Source: Chondrus crispus (lineage: Eukaryota > Rhodophyta > Florideophyceae > Gigartinales > Gigartinaceae). Taken from it: 64,000 nt of DNA. Location: contig NW_005179152.1 of NCBI RefSeq assembly GCF_000350225.1, forward strand, positions 67,752-131,751. Reading direction: 5' to 3'. The notes under the pieces are model-generated. The model saw only the letters and a program-made list of their open reading frames with translations. It did not search any database and was not told the DNA's origin. This document shows positions 1 through 11,197 of this stretch, piece after piece; the first letter of the stretch is position 1; each line of letters opens with the position of its first letter. The position numbers were made by a program, and so were the translations under genes.

Positions 1-761
1 CCCGAGTCGGGGTTTCCTCCCGGGGGATTCCGGGAGGGTAATTCACCCTCACGGGGGTCCTGACCGGCGGGGGCGTCCTCTGGGAGCGCCCTCGCGGGGA
101 CCAATGACGCCGTCGGGTCGGTGAATAGTTGGGGACCGGTCCCCAATGAGGGGACGGGTATCCCCGCGGCCTGTAACGCCGGGATCGTGACGTTGGACAA
201 GAGTAAGTTCTCGTCCAACGGAGGTAACTCTCGTCTCCGGGAGGTGACTGGCACTTCGCCCGAGGGGGGAGTTGTGGTAACTCTGCCAATGGCCGGAGGC
301 TTAACAGCAGCAATGGCTGTGGTGGGCGCGGCCGATCCGTCCTGAGTGACAGGCGCCGGACCGGGGCGGTACGTCTTGAGAACGGATAATTCCTGACGGA
401 GGGACTTGACTTCCTCCGTTACAGTAGCGATCTCCGTCTTCAGAGGGAGGATCGCCTCCTCGACCCTGGCCTCGATGTCTTCTTGCCAGGCCTTGGTCAA
501 TACGCCTTCCAGGGCGGAGAGGCGATCGCGCTCGCGTGCGGATTGTACATCCGCCTGCGTGGCGACGGTTTCCTCCACGAAGGAGTTGAGGTTCTCTCGC
601 AGCGCCGACGAGTGCGCTGCCAGTTTCTCCGCCACCGTTGTGAGCGTAAACCTTTCGGCTTCTCGGAGCGCCTCACGGCAGCTCCGAGTTATCCACGCCG
701 CTACGGGCGCAGGAACGTCTCGGGGACGGGTTTCTCGGGAACTCTCCGACCCGGACACCAT
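1..761 (-). CDS. Gag N-terminal region of E1 (partial, continues off the window)
   Basis: An open frame of about 253 codons starts at the ATG at 761 (MVSGSESSRETRP) and runs off the left edge. Residues about 20-135 are rich in Glu, Ala, Arg and Leu with heptad-like spacing and look like a long coiled coil; a Pro/Thr/Ser-rich linker follows. This resembles the N-terminal part of the B gag in layout (helical, coiled-coil then low-complexity) but not in sequence. The capsid-like and zinc-knuckle regions would lie off-window. Its position 85 bp after the primer site and LTR supports a gag role; there is no direct motif proof. Confidence 0.55.
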   Translation of the reverse strand, partial: MVSGSESSRETRPRDVPAPVAAWITRSCREALREAERFTLTTVAEKLAAHSSALRENLNSFVEETVATQADVQSARERDRLSALEGVLTKAWQEDIEARVEEAILPLKTEIATVTEEVKSLRQELSVLKTYRPGPAPVTQDGSAAPTTAIAAVKPPAIGRVTTTPPSGEVPVTSRRRELPPLDENLLLSNVTIPALQAAGIPVPSLGTGPQLFTDPTASLVPARALPEDAPAGQDPREGELPSRNPPGGNPDS

Positions 762-845
762 GTCTTGAAACACCTGTGAACGGTGGTGAGCACCCTCAAA
801 AGAAACAATTAGAAAAGAGAAAGGGGTTAGAGACTCCGCAGATTT

Positions 846-861
846 CTAGGTCGGGAGACCA
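846..861 (-). promoter_or_regulatory. Primer binding site of E1
   Basis: On the minus strand TGGTCTCCCGACCTAG begins three bases inside the LTR end. The same 16 bases follow the 5' LTR of element B (3910-3925). TGG at the start pairs with a tRNA CCA end. I cannot name the tRNA from this window. Confidence 0.7.
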
Positions 862-864
862 AAC

Positions 865-1594
865 TGTCGTGCACTGGGGTCGCGGTGTATAACCCCAGGG
901 CAGAGCACGCGTGTTCGGAACGCGGGTTGTACGGGAGACCACCCGGTGATAACCGGCAACGGGGTCCGGGCGCGATCGGCGCAATAGGTAGCAAAAAAAG
1001 GAGGGTTAGAACAGCGGATCGCCCAGAGGGCGCGGAGCGGTAGGGACGTCTCGCGCGGTAGAGCGGTTAGTATCCTCGGTAGCAGCACGTGCGGTAGAGC
1101 GGTTGGGATTCGCGGTCGTAGATGGGCTCGCGTAGTGTAGCACGGCTTGTGCTATACTGGCGCGAGGCTACTACCGAGATTCCAGAAGCTTACGAAAAGG
1201 ACCCAAGGCTTCGTGCCTTCTTTACTTAGGGTCGAACGTCGACTATATAGTAGTCGACGTCGTAATAATATTAATTAATAATAATTAATAATAATTAATT
1301 AAAACACGGTAATAAATACCAGCGTACTAGCATAGACGCTATACAGTACGCAATACCCCCCTGTATAGGGTTATGATACCCGCTCACACGTGGGGATCGA
1401 CACGCCTAGACGTGGAGTGACAGACTGTCCGTACTTCGACAGGGCTTACACCCGGCCATGCCTGGGTGGGTAGTTACACGATTACACGTGGTACAGGTAC
1501 ACGAATATCCGTGGTGTACACGTGGGAAGCGCACCCGTGAGGGTGGCATCCCGCGTATGCCTCGCGAATGAGGGAGGCGTACCAGTGCACTACA
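865..1594 (-). repeat. 5' LTR of E1 (730 bp)
   Basis: The ends form an inverted pair: TGTCGTGCACTGG on the left and CCAGTGCACTACA on the right, with TG/CA termini. The LTR lies between the primer site and a break in element A's reverse transcriptase. An AT-only stretch of TAAT/AATT repeats (about 1261-1304) may hold the core promoter. Many CACGTG-type palindromes occur at 1430-1530. No second copy is in the window, so age cannot be estimated. Confidence 0.75.
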
Positions 1595-3430
1595 GTGCCG
1601 AAGCCGGACGGATCGATGCGCTTTTGCGTAGACTATCGCAGGTTAAACGCGGTAACGGTAAAGGACACGTACCCTTTACCGCGCATGGATGAGTGTCTGG
1701 ACTCGCTTGGTGACACCAAGGTTTTCTCGGCGTTGGACGCGATCTCGGAATATTGGCAGATGCCTATCCCTGAGCGCGACCGCGACAAGACCGCGTTTTC
1801 GTGTCACTCAGGTCTGTATCGCTTCTCAAGAATGCCCTTCGGGCTAACCAACGCGCCAGCGACGTTCCAGAGAGCAATGGATATCCTGCTCTCTCCGTTC
1901 CGTTGGAAATGCTGTTTGGTGTATCTGGATGACATAATAATTTTTAGCAAGTCGTGGGAGGAGCACATCGTGCACGTGGATGAAATACTTTCTGTATTGG
2001 AGAAGGCAGGTGTGAAGCTCAAGCTTCGCAAGTGCGAATTTTTCGTCGAAAAGATCAAGTACCTGGGCCATGTCGTTCGGCCAGGTACATTGGAAGTTGA
2101 CACCGCGCGAACCGCCGCATTGGAACAAGTGAGGTACCCTCAAACGCAGACCCGGCTCAGGAGCTTCTTGGGACTTTGTAATGTCTACCGCAGATTCGTT
2201 CCGCATTATTCGAAAATTGCGCATCCTCTAAACCAACTACTGAAGAAAGGACAACCGGTCTAGTTGGAAGGATTTGACGAACCATGCGAAAAAGCTTTTC
2301 ATAAGCTCAAAGAATCTATCTTGGCGCCACCGGTGTTGGCGCTGCCGAAGAAGAACCTACCATACTCGGTAGGCACCGATGCAAGCGACTATCAAATCGG
2401 CGCTGCATTATTTCAAACGCATCCGGATGCGCAACGTAAACCCATCGGGTTCTTTTCAAGAACGTTAGCCGCAGCCGAAAGAAACTATTCTGTATCAGAA
2501 AAAGAATGTCCAGCGGTAATTTGGGCCGTACAGACTCTAAGACCATATCTATATGGCGAGCACTTCATTGTGCATACCGACCATGCCTTATTGAGGTGGT
2601 TGACGAGCGTAACCGACCAGCGGGAGATTAATCCGATGGAGGCTCCGCCTCTCGGAATTTGATTTCGAAATCAAGTACAAGAAGAGCAAGGCTAACAGCC
2701 AAGGTGATGCCCTGTCAAGATTACGGACCGCTGGAGAAACCGTCGACGAAATCGACGACGAAATTCCATGCTTTATCCGGCCGAGGGTACAGTGGAGGAC
2801 GAGGACAGTTTTGACGCGTTAGACGACATCCTCGATTTTGAGGGGGGGACCGCCCCTGATCGCCTCGATCAATTCCAAGCTGTCACTCCGGAGGAGCTCA
2901 TTCGCGAGCAAGCCGTCGACCCCTTCTGCAACCGCATCAAGGAAGAAATGGACGCCGGAAAGGTGAGAACGTTCAGCATGGAGACCGAGGAACTCGAAGG
3001 AACTCTATGCCGTACCGCGGCGGAGTTTGTACAAGTGGTGATACCACAATCGTTAAGGGACCGCGTCCTAGGGTTGAGCCACTACGCAAAATTGGCAGGC
3101 CACCCGGGAGGCAGGAAACTTTACAAGACATTGAGAAGATGTTTCTACTGGCCTACGATGGCCCTAGACTGCGTAGCGGTCGCGAAGAATTGCACCGCAT
3201 GTGCGCGGGAAAGGGTGAAGTTAAGAAGAAACACGAAGGAAATGAAGCTGTTCACGCCCAAAGCTCCGCTGGAGTTTGTCGCCATCGACATCCTCGGCGA
3301 GCTAATTACAACTAAACGAGGAAATCGGTATATTCTCGTGATCAGCGATCGATACTCGAAACTGGTACGAACCGTACCGTTGAAGAAGATATCAGCTGCG
3401 CACATCGCACAAGGCTTCGTTAACCATTGG
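1595..3430 (+). pseudogene. Element A pol, first part: reverse transcriptase, RNase H, start of integrase
   Basis: Reverse transcriptase motifs are plain: RFCVDYRRLNAVT, MPFGLTNAPATFQRAMD and the catalytic YLDD (LVYLDDIIIFS). RNase H follows and then the integrase zinc-binding HHCC region and the first part of the DDE core, where element B interrupts it. The remaining integrase resumes at 16382. This belongs to the Ty3/gypsy order LTR-gag-PR-RT-RH-IN-chromodomain. The region is broken in a few places besides the insertion and is a fossil. Confidence 0.85.
3426..3430 (+). repeat. Target site duplication of element B (attgg), left copy
   Basis: attgg stands immediately before B's 5' LTR at 3426-3430 and again immediately after its 3' LTR at 16382-16386. 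A 5-bp duplication is usual for Ty3/gypsy integrases. With one copy removed the integrase sequence of element A is continuous across the site, which proves the nested order. Confidence 0.9.
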
Positions 3431-3908
3431 TGTAGCATAAGCACATATCAGAATTAGATTTAGAATTAGATCGCGCGTGCCCGATCACACATGTACTATT
3501 AGCGCACGTGATTACACGTGTATTGACAGCGAGAGGCAAGCATCGGCTTGGCCAGACCCTCAGCGTCGGCTAACCTGGAACGCTTACTCTAACTCGGGGA
3601 CGCTCTCTCTGTTCGCGTTTTAGAGTAGAAGGACACGGATAGCGGACGCGTACGTGCGCGTGCGAGCTAGGATCCGCCTCCGCCTGTCGGTACTGGAACG
3701 TCACCCAGTACCGCGCCGGGGCGTCGAGGCGTCGATCCGCTCTACCGCATACACTAACGCGTTCGCGACCCGACCCGCTCTACCACCGCTACCGGCCCGT
3801 GTCGTTCCTCACGCGTTGCTTACTGGTCCTTTCTGTTCTTCTCGCGTTCTAGACGGTCTCTTACGCGGACTTAGCGTACACCCCTGTCGTTGGGGTGTTT
3901 ATGCTACA
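3431..3908 (+). repeat. 5' LTR of element B (478 bp)
   Basis: Begins TGTAGCATAAGC and ends GTTTATGCTACA, a perfect 10-bp terminal inverted repeat (TGTAGCATAA/TTATGCTACA). It matches the 3' LTR at 15693-16381 but is about 210 bp shorter, mainly because it holds fewer of the tandem units found in the upstream part of the 3' copy. Confidence 0.95.
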
Positions 3909-3909
3909 G

Positions 3910-3925
3910 TGGTCTCCCGACCTAG
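3910..3925 (+). promoter_or_regulatory. Primer binding site of element B
   Basis: TGGTCTCCCGACCTAG starts one base after the LTR end. The same 16 bases follow the E1 LTR, which supports both calls. It would pair with the 3' end of an unidentified tRNA. Confidence 0.75.
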
Positions 3926-3984
3926 AAGGCCACGCGATTATCGCGAGAAGAATATCTTTCGAATCCGCGTCCGCGCGCGTCGAA

Positions 3985-6570
3985 ATGGAAGAAGGAACCG
4001 CGAACTCGATTCAGACGGAACCGGCGAATATGAAGTCAACCGCTCGCCGCGCCTCTGAGTCAGGCGCGCTGCGCGCCCCCTTCGGCGGCGGCGCCGCAGG
4101 TCCTACCGACCGCGAACCGTCGCCTGGGTTTTCAGAAGGACGCGCTCGCGCGATGTATGACTGGATCGCGCAATACATCGAGGACGTCCGGACCTCGCTT
4201 CGAATTGACGTCTGGGACACGGTATATACGCGCTGTATGGAAGAGCTACGCTTGCTTCACGAAGGAAAGTTTGACCGCGTCTCCCAATCTTTGGAGAACC
4301 TCCGAGCACTAGTCGACCAGCTACAGAGTCGGCTTGCGCTCGTCGAGGATTCGCAACTCGATTCCCCTGTCGACGACAGGGAAGGCCGCCCTGAGAGGTC
4401 GGCCTCATCAAGACCACCTGACGCACAACCCTTCCCGTCTGCGGAGCAAATACACGCGTTTGCCCATATGGCCGCGGAACTCAACTCGACGCGGAGACGC
4501 GCTCGCGAGGTGGAGCAGAACCCGACCAACAGGTCGCCCGGAGCCCCTACGAGGGGGCCCGGTGCCATTGTTCCTCCGATTGCGTCAGACGCGCCGGAGT
4601 TCCGACCGACTGGGGCCGGATCCAGTCGGTACGCGGATGGCCCAAGACCACCAATTGACGCGAATGTCGCGTCCGAAACTCAAGCCCTCCCGTATATCGC
4701 CGGAGACATACGGGGGATGGGACACGTACCGTACGCGGACGACCAGGACCATGGAGGAGCCGCCCGCGGATCAAGAGAACCGATTCTCTCTTTCGATCCT
4801 CCCTGGGGCGGCTACCAGCCGGTGGACCTCACCGCGCATCCCGGTCCGGTCGATATCCGAACGCTGCCCGTCACCCCTTTCGGGACGTTGGGACCCGCGG
4901 CACCAGGGGTCGAGCCCGTACATACCATGATACAGGAGTTCAGCGATGTCGCGAACTTCCGCATGTATCAGTTAGACAATACGTCGAGGCTCGTTACCTC
5001 GGGAGACGCGGGGCGGATCGCGAAGTACGTCCAGCGCTGTCGTATGATTCGACCCACGATGTGCAGCTTCGACGGCACTGACGCGATTCAGTTACTACCG
5101 TTTCTGAAGGATATACGTATCACCTTCAACGCGCAACACCTAACCGAAGGTGTTGCCGTCCGTGTCTTCGCGCATTTTCTTGAACACGACGCGGAAAGAT
5201 TGTATACGAGTTACACCATGCGCGGACTACGCGCTGGCCAGCTTCACGACGACATAAGCTGGCCTGGTCTCGTCAACCAGTTCATCAAACGCTACCTCAC
5301 GGACGACGTGTTAGGTGAAGCGTATGATACAGTCGCGACCGCGCGACAGCATCCTCACGAGACGGAGAACGCGTACGCGGATCGATTGGAGTCCGCCGCG
5401 TTCCGGTGCACCGCGGTGTTCACCGAACAAGCACTCGCGCATTATTTCGTGCGCGGACTAGCCCCGGCGACCCGAGCCGCCGTGGCTGGGACGGTGCAAC
5501 GACTGCCTGGATCGCAGAAGACATACCTCTCAAGCATCCACCGTATAGCGACGGCGGAAGGTACTACATTCCGCGCGCGTCGTGGCCTACCCTTGCCGGA
5601 TCCGAAACCGGCAGGGAGAGCGGGTCGACCATCGAGGTCGAACGCGACAAGTTCACCCGCGACAGCCCTCCATATTGGAAAAGATGAGTGGCAGGCCGAC
5701 CCTGTCCTCATCGCGCGAGGCATGGAGCAAGGGGGAGGTCGACCTCCCACACCGGCGTCAACGCGGTCGACCGGAAGCTTCGCCACCGCGTTCGCGCATA
5801 CTCCGCGCCTGCCAAGTGGTCCGGACCACAAGGTGCAGGAGCTGGACACTTCGCGTCAAAGAGGGGATCGCATATCGGCAAGCGTCCCCAAGTTAACCGA
5901 AGAGGAGACGCGTCACGCTGCATCTTTCGCATCCACAGACGGTAGCGCGTACGTCTGTTGGCTATGCCGTACGTACGGACATGCCATGTACGCGTGTCCA
6001 TTCCTGTCGCCCGAGCAACGGATGTTCACCGCGTACAGGAATTACAAGTACCAGATGGAGACGCCTCCTGGGATGCGCAACCTCCTCCAGCAATTGGTTC
6101 GCGAGGACCGATTTCCGCGTCAAGGGTACCCGAGTCGAGCGGGTGCGGGAGCCCGCTTCGCCCCCCGCGGTGGCGGGTACCGTCGTAACGAACTCGACCA
6201 ACGCAGGAGACGGGAATTCCGCCAGGCGGACACGCGGTATCCGCGTCAAGACGGAATGGGAGACCGGGACCGTTCCCGACTCCCGCCGGGGGTACAGAAC
6301 GCGATAATGTACCTCCAGGACTGGGCAGAGGATACGAATGCCCTGCCCAAGGGGGGACGCGAAGGAGATCCGGCACCCGCGGCCTCGCAAATTCTACAAC
6401 GTCCGGACGTGGTGAATCAAGGCCTCGAAGTACCCGAATACTTCCACGAAGCCGCGAGACCGAGATGGACCACGCCCGCGCCCCCACCCGTCGAGGGACG
6501 CGGAGGCGCGCCAGCTATCGGTAGCGACGCACTTAGCTCCGATAGCTCCGGTAGCTCAAAAAACGCGTAA
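3985..6570 (+). CDS. gag: Element B gag polyprotein (looks whole, about 861 residues)
   Basis: I place the start at the ATG at 3985 (MEEGTANS); the frame is open further upstream but that part covers the LTR end and primer site. Residues about 80-150 look like a coiled coil. A Ty3-type capsid region spans about residues 375-540, with the usual pattern of aromatic and Leu positions (LPFLKDIRITF, FVRGLAPATR). Near residue 655 is a CCHC zinc knuckle of spacing C-x2-C-x4-H-x4-C (CWLCRTYGHAMYAC), the nucleic-acid binding part of nucleocapsid. The C-terminal 200 residues are Arg/Pro/Gly-rich and disordered in appearance. The frame is uninterrupted. Confidence 0.85.
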   Translation: MEEGTANSIQTEPANMKSTARRASESGALRAPFGGGAAGPTDREPSPGFSEGRARAMYDWIAQYIEDVRTSLRIDVWDTVYTRCMEELRLLHEGKFDRVSQSLENLRALVDQLQSRLALVEDSQLDSPVDDREGRPERSASSRPPDAQPFPSAEQIHAFAHMAAELNSTRRRAREVEQNPTNRSPGAPTRGPGAIVPPIASDAPEFRPTGAGSSRYADGPRPPIDANVASETQALPYIAGDIRGMGHVPYADDQDHGGAARGSREPILSFDPPWGGYQPVDLTAHPGPVDIRTLPVTPFGTLGPAAPGVEPVHTMIQEFSDVANFRMYQLDNTSRLVTSGDAGRIAKYVQRCRMIRPTMCSFDGTDAIQLLPFLKDIRITFNAQHLTEGVAVRVFAHFLEHDAERLYTSYTMRGLRAGQLHDDISWPGLVNQFIKRYLTDDVLGEAYDTVATARQHPHETENAYADRLESAAFRCTAVFTEQALAHYFVRGLAPATRAAVAGTVQRLPGSQKTYLSSIHRIATAEGTTFRARRGLPLPDPKPAGRAGRPSRSNATSSPATALHIGKDEWQADPVLIARGMEQGGGRPPTPASTRSTGSFATAFAHTPRLPSGPDHKVQELDTSRQRGDRISASVPKLTEEETRHAASFASTDGSAYVCWLCRTYGHAMYACPFLSPEQRMFTAYRNYKYQMETPPGMRNLLQQLVREDRFPRQGYPSRAGAGARFAPRGGGYRRNELDQRRRREFRQADTRYPRQDGMGDRDRSRLPPGVQNAIMYLQDWAEDTNALPKGGREGDPAPAASQILQRPDVVNQGLEVPEYFHEAARPRWTTPAPPPVEGRGGAPAIGSDALSSDSSGSSKNA

Positions 6571-6707
6571 AGACGGTTACGTTCGCGCGGTCGCGTGAGT
6601 CGTCTTGTCCATATCCCATCGACCCGTCACCGCGAGCCCAACAAGGGCACGGGGGATATTTACCGATAATATCCCCCACGCCCCCGCGCGAAGACGCCGA
6701 GACTCGC

Positions 6708-9700
6708 GTGGTTCCGGCGCAGGAAATAAGGGACGTCGTGGCTTCCGTATGCCCGACGCCCCGGAAGAAGCCCCCTGAGCCCTCCGTGGGCTCTAAGCTG
6801 CGGGAGGACTGCGAACCGCGCAAGGACGCGACTAGTCGTGCGGACGTCAACCAACAACAGACGTCCCGCGACCAAGGAAGAAGTACGCGTAAACGCGGAA
6901 AGAGCCGCCGCCGACGCCCCAGGCGAAACGACCTCGCGAATCGGACCGCGCCGAAGGTTGTCGACGGCGTCATCTGCTTGATGACGTCGAAGATATATAA
7001 TGTCCTCGGCTCGATAGCCACGGAGGACAACGCGTTCAAGCCTCACACTATCGCCGTTGATACGTGCTCGGGATACTATCTGGTGAGGAAGGCCGACCTT
7101 CCTTCCGACTGGACGCGTTACGTAATACGCGACGCGCCTCTGCCACGGCTGGCAGGCGCGAATAGCAACCCGCTCAAGCTTAGCGTGGTTGCCCGGCTGG
7201 CCGTCCGGATCCGAAACACGACGTTCCGGGTTCCATTCGTAGTCGCGGACCAGCTCGAGGTTCCCGTTCTCCTTGGGACCGCGTTCATTGAAGCGCACGT
7301 GCGTCGTATCGATGTCGACGCGCAGAAGCTCGACCTCCGTCAAGGTGGCTCCATTGCCATTGTCGACGGGAGGGGGCAGCCGTCTCCCCCGACCAGACGA
7401 CAAGGCCGTCAGACGAGCCGAGCTGACGTACGCGAAGAAGCCCCGCAGGCGATCCGTATTGCCCGCTGGGTCACCATCCCCGCGATGTCACAAGCTCGCG
7501 TACGCGTAACGACCGCGGGGAAAGGGCTCGTCTTCTTGGAGCCAAAGCCGTCGCTTCAGCACCGCCTCGGGGTGAGGTTGACCAACGGCGTAGCCGAGGT
7601 CCTACCGCACCAGACCTTCGAGGCCGTCGTCGCGATTTTTTCGCGTTGCACAAGGCGGCTACCAAAGCACACCGTCGTTGGCTACGCGAAACGAAACCCC
7701 CTTGCGATCCTAACGCCCGAGCGCCGGGTCGCGGAGGAGATCGCGCACGCGTTGCACCTTACCGACTTGGACGACCAAGTCGGTGAGGTAGGAGCTGGCC
7801 GACCAAGCTCCGCCAAGGAGGTGATCGCGAACGCGGAGGTACGGTCCGCGGAGTACCCCTCGCCGACGGAGGGCACTGTACGCGTACCAGATAAAGATCC
7901 CAAAAATCCCGCAACGGATTGGGAAAAGGGAATAGATTTGTCATACATCACTGATGACAGGTTACGCGGACAAGTCCTCGAGATGCTACGCAAGCACTCG
8001 GGATTGTGGGACGGTACGCTCGGAACGATCCGGGCGACGTAACACCGTATCCCCCTCGAGCCAGGCACGAAGCCCATCCACTCGATGCCCTATCGGAAAG
8101 GGCCCGCGATGCGCGAAATGGTCGCGAAAGAGGTCCACAAGATGCTGAATGCGGGAGTCATCGAACCTGCCAGCACCGAGTGGGCCTCCCCGGTAGTCAT
8201 TGTCCCAAATAAGGACGGAACCCTTCGGTTCTGTGTGGACTACCGGCGCGTGAACGCGAAGACGCTAGCGGATTCGTATCCGCTGCCGCGTATGGACGAT
8301 TGTATAGATTCGCTGGGCAACGCGGCAGTCTTCACGACGTTAGACTGCAACTCCGGCTATTGGCAGATACTAGTCGTGCCGGAGGACCGCGACAAGACGA
8401 AGTTCACCACGCACATGGGGACGTTTCGCCACCTCGGATGCCGTTTGGGCTGAAAGGGGCACCGGCCACCTTTCAGCTCGCGCTCGACATCATCCTCTCA
8501 GGCGTCCGTTGGCAGATCTCCCTCGTCTTTGGATGATGTCATCGTCTTCTCGCGTACGCCCGAGGAGCACGCAAAACACCTCGACACTGTCTTGAGCCTG
8601 TTGGGGAGCGCCGGCATTTCCCTCCAGCTCAAGAAGTGTAGCTTCTTTCAGCCCAAGGTCCATTACCTGGGGCACGTTATATCCCCAGGAAAGCTCAGCG
8701 TCGCGGAGACCGCGGCCGACGCGTTCAGGACGTTCACGTTCTCGAAGACGCTGACGCAGGTGCGCTCGTTCCTCGGGGCGTGCAACGTCTACCGCCGCTT
8801 TGTCAAGCGATTCGCGAAAATTGCACGCCCGCTGACGGATATGACGCGTAAAGATGCCAACCCCGACTTCGACCATCCCACCGCGTTGCAACTACACGCG
8901 TTCGAGGAGCTCAAGTCGCAGATGATCGCCCCACCTATACTCGCGCTTCCGCGGTATGGACGACCGTACATGATAGATACGGACGCGAGCGCGTATCAGC
9001 TTGGCTGCACGCTGTTACAGGAGCACGACGGGTCCAACGACTGGCGCCCCGTCGGCTACTGGTCCTACTCGCTGAAATACAGCGAAAGGAACTACAGCGC
9101 GACTGAATGCGAGTGTTTCGCCGTAGTGTGGGCCGTCCGCACACTACGGCCGTACGTAGAAGGCACCAAGTTCACCGTCCGTACGGATCACGACGCGTTA
9201 GGGTGGCTCATGTCCCTCACCGAAAGTTCCGGAAGACTCACGCGTTGGCGGCTACGTCTGGCTGAATACGACTTCACATTCAGTACCGCCCCAGACGCGT
9301 GCATCAGGTTCCGGACGCGTTATCGCGTCTCATCTCGCCGAGGGTCGCCGACGACCCTCGACCAGCCGTCGAGGTGGATGACGACATTCCCACCTTCGAC
9401 GATGGCAACACAGTACGCGACGTCTCGGACGAGCTCGTGGATCACGTCTGCACCGCGAAGTGTGACCACAAGACCGTCCAGGTGCTCGTCACCACGCGGA
9501 AGCAAACCGAGACGCAAAGAAGAACGTGTGCTCGAGCACGCGACGAGCCGAGGGGCGACGACGAAGCTCCGGCTCTAGAAGGACCCCACCCGCTGTGGGA
9601 AGAGACCGAAGAATTTGACGCGACCGATATCGAACGCGTAGAAGGCACCGAAGCCGACGCGTCTGACTCCCAGGTTGCCCCACCGCAGGACGACCTGCCG

Positions 9701-11197
9701 GCCCCTCTTACGATAGAGGAGATAGCCGACGAGCAACGCGTTGACGACTTCTGCCAAACGGTATTGGCAAGACAGTCTGAGTCCAAGGACTCCGCGTTCT
9801 TCGAGGACCACCAAGGGGTGCTGAAGCGCAGACACCCCTTCGACCCTGATATCGTACAGGTGGTGGTGCCTCGGACCTTACGCGCTCGCTTGCTGCGGCT
9901 CTGCCACAACCCGGCCATCGCGGGACACCCGGGGCAGAACCGCATGTACCACGCGCTCCGTCGCGAATATTATTGGCCACACCTGGCCGCAGACGTCGCG
10001 TCTACCGTTCGAGGGTGCCGGACCTGCGCGATGAATCGCGTTAAGCTACGGAAACATCTCAACCGATTGAGGTTGTTCCCGGCAACGCGTCCGCTGAAGA
10101 GTCTCGCGATAGACATCCTGGGACCACTCCCGAAGACCAAGGCAGGGAAACGATTCCTCCTGGTCATAACGGACCTCTTCACGGAGCTCACACAAGTCGT
10201 CGCGCTTCGAACCATTACCGCGTATACGGTCGCGATCGCGTTCTGCGACGGGTGGGTCTTCAAGTATGGCGTGCCGCGTTCGCTATTATCGGACAACGGT
10301 CCGCAATTTAACGCGAAGTTCTTCCAGAGTGTGTGCCGCGTCCTGGGGATAACGAACATGTACACCTCCGCGTACCATCCCCAGACGAACGAGCAGGTTG
10401 AACGTTACAACCGCACGATCGCGTCGATGCTTCGTAAATACGTGAACGAACATCAGGATGACTGGGACGTGTACGTGGGACCGTTGACTTACGCGTACAA
10501 CTCCCACGTACACCGAACCATGCGTACGACACCTTTCGAACTCGTGCTTAGCAGACCCCCGCCGGAGTTCTCTCTCCGCAGAGCCGACGGGGACGCTCCC
10601 CGTCCGGATAGGGGGACGCAGCGGGCAGAGTTCCTCAAGACCCTCGACGCGACAGTACAGAAGGCCTACGGAAGCCTGCGTCGTACGCAGGCCCGTTACA
10701 AACACAACTTCTATAAACGCGTTCGAAGGATCAACGCGCGCGTCAAGTCCGGCGACTACGCGTATCTCAACCCCACCGACAGGGAAAAGACGTCGAACAA
10801 GCTCGCGTCACCGGCCGTTGGACCATACCGCATCTTGGCCAACGACCGACGCACGATCACGATCGATCGTGATGGGGTGATGGAGCGCGTCTCCGCAGAC
10901 CGCTGCCTGTACGCGCCGCCCCCTGCAAACGCGCTACGCGCAAGTACTACCACCCCGGGTGACCTTGCTGACAAGGTCACCGAGAGCACGCAGTACGCCT
11001 TCGAACGGCTACTGAAACATCGCGTGATGGAGGATGGAACTATCGAGTTCCTCATCAAGTGGGCAGATTACGACACGCCCACCTGGACCGCGAGAACCCA
11101 CGTGCCGGAGGAGCTAATGTCGCGCTACGCTCAGCGACTCCGGACACGTACAGGGAGGGACCTCTCCTCGGAAGTGAACGCGGACGTTCACTCTTAA
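6708..11197 (+). pseudogene. pol: Element B pol: protease, RT, RNase H, integrase, chromodomain
   Basis: The first part holds an aspartic protease-like domain (around 7040-7310) followed by a connecting region. The reverse transcriptase has RFCVDYRRVN and a region matching the DD active site near 8530. RNase H lies around 8960-9280. The integrase has the HHCC zinc region (about 9900-10035) and a DDE core including LLSDNGPQFNAKFF and QTNEQVERYNRT. A chromodomain-like end lies at about 10980-11140 (FLIKWADYDTPTW). Chromodomains of this class are known to guide integration to particular chromatin. About three breaks; a fossil despite the young LTRs. Confidence 0.85.
11174..11195 (+). repeat. 22-bp direct repeat, copy 1 (end of B pol)
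   Basis: A 22-bp sequence beginning GTGAACGCGGACG occurs here, at the end of B pol, and identically at 15658-15679, just before the 3' LTR. Each copy contains an imperfect inverted pair GTGAACG/CGTTCAC. Copy 1 is followed by aaggaggggg, a good polypurine tract; copy 2 by ggggcggcggccg and then the 3' LTR. The 4.46 kb between the copies holds the spacer and antisense ORF. Confidence 0.9.

Larger units (their letters stand above)
1..1594 (-). mobile_element. Element E1: 5' part of a Ty3/gypsy-like LTR retrotransposon, running off the left edge
   Basis: Reading leftward on the minus strand there is an LTR, a primer binding site, a short leader and the start of a gag-like frame that is still open at the window edge. 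The element sits inside element A: the base after its LTR (1595) continues A's reverse transcriptase sequence in mid-domain, as comparison with the copies in C and D shows. The likely 5-bp target is gtgcc, but the other copy lies outside the window. The part visible here looks whole. The primer site is nearly the same as in element B, although LTR and gag differ, so E1 is a separate family. Confidence 0.75.
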
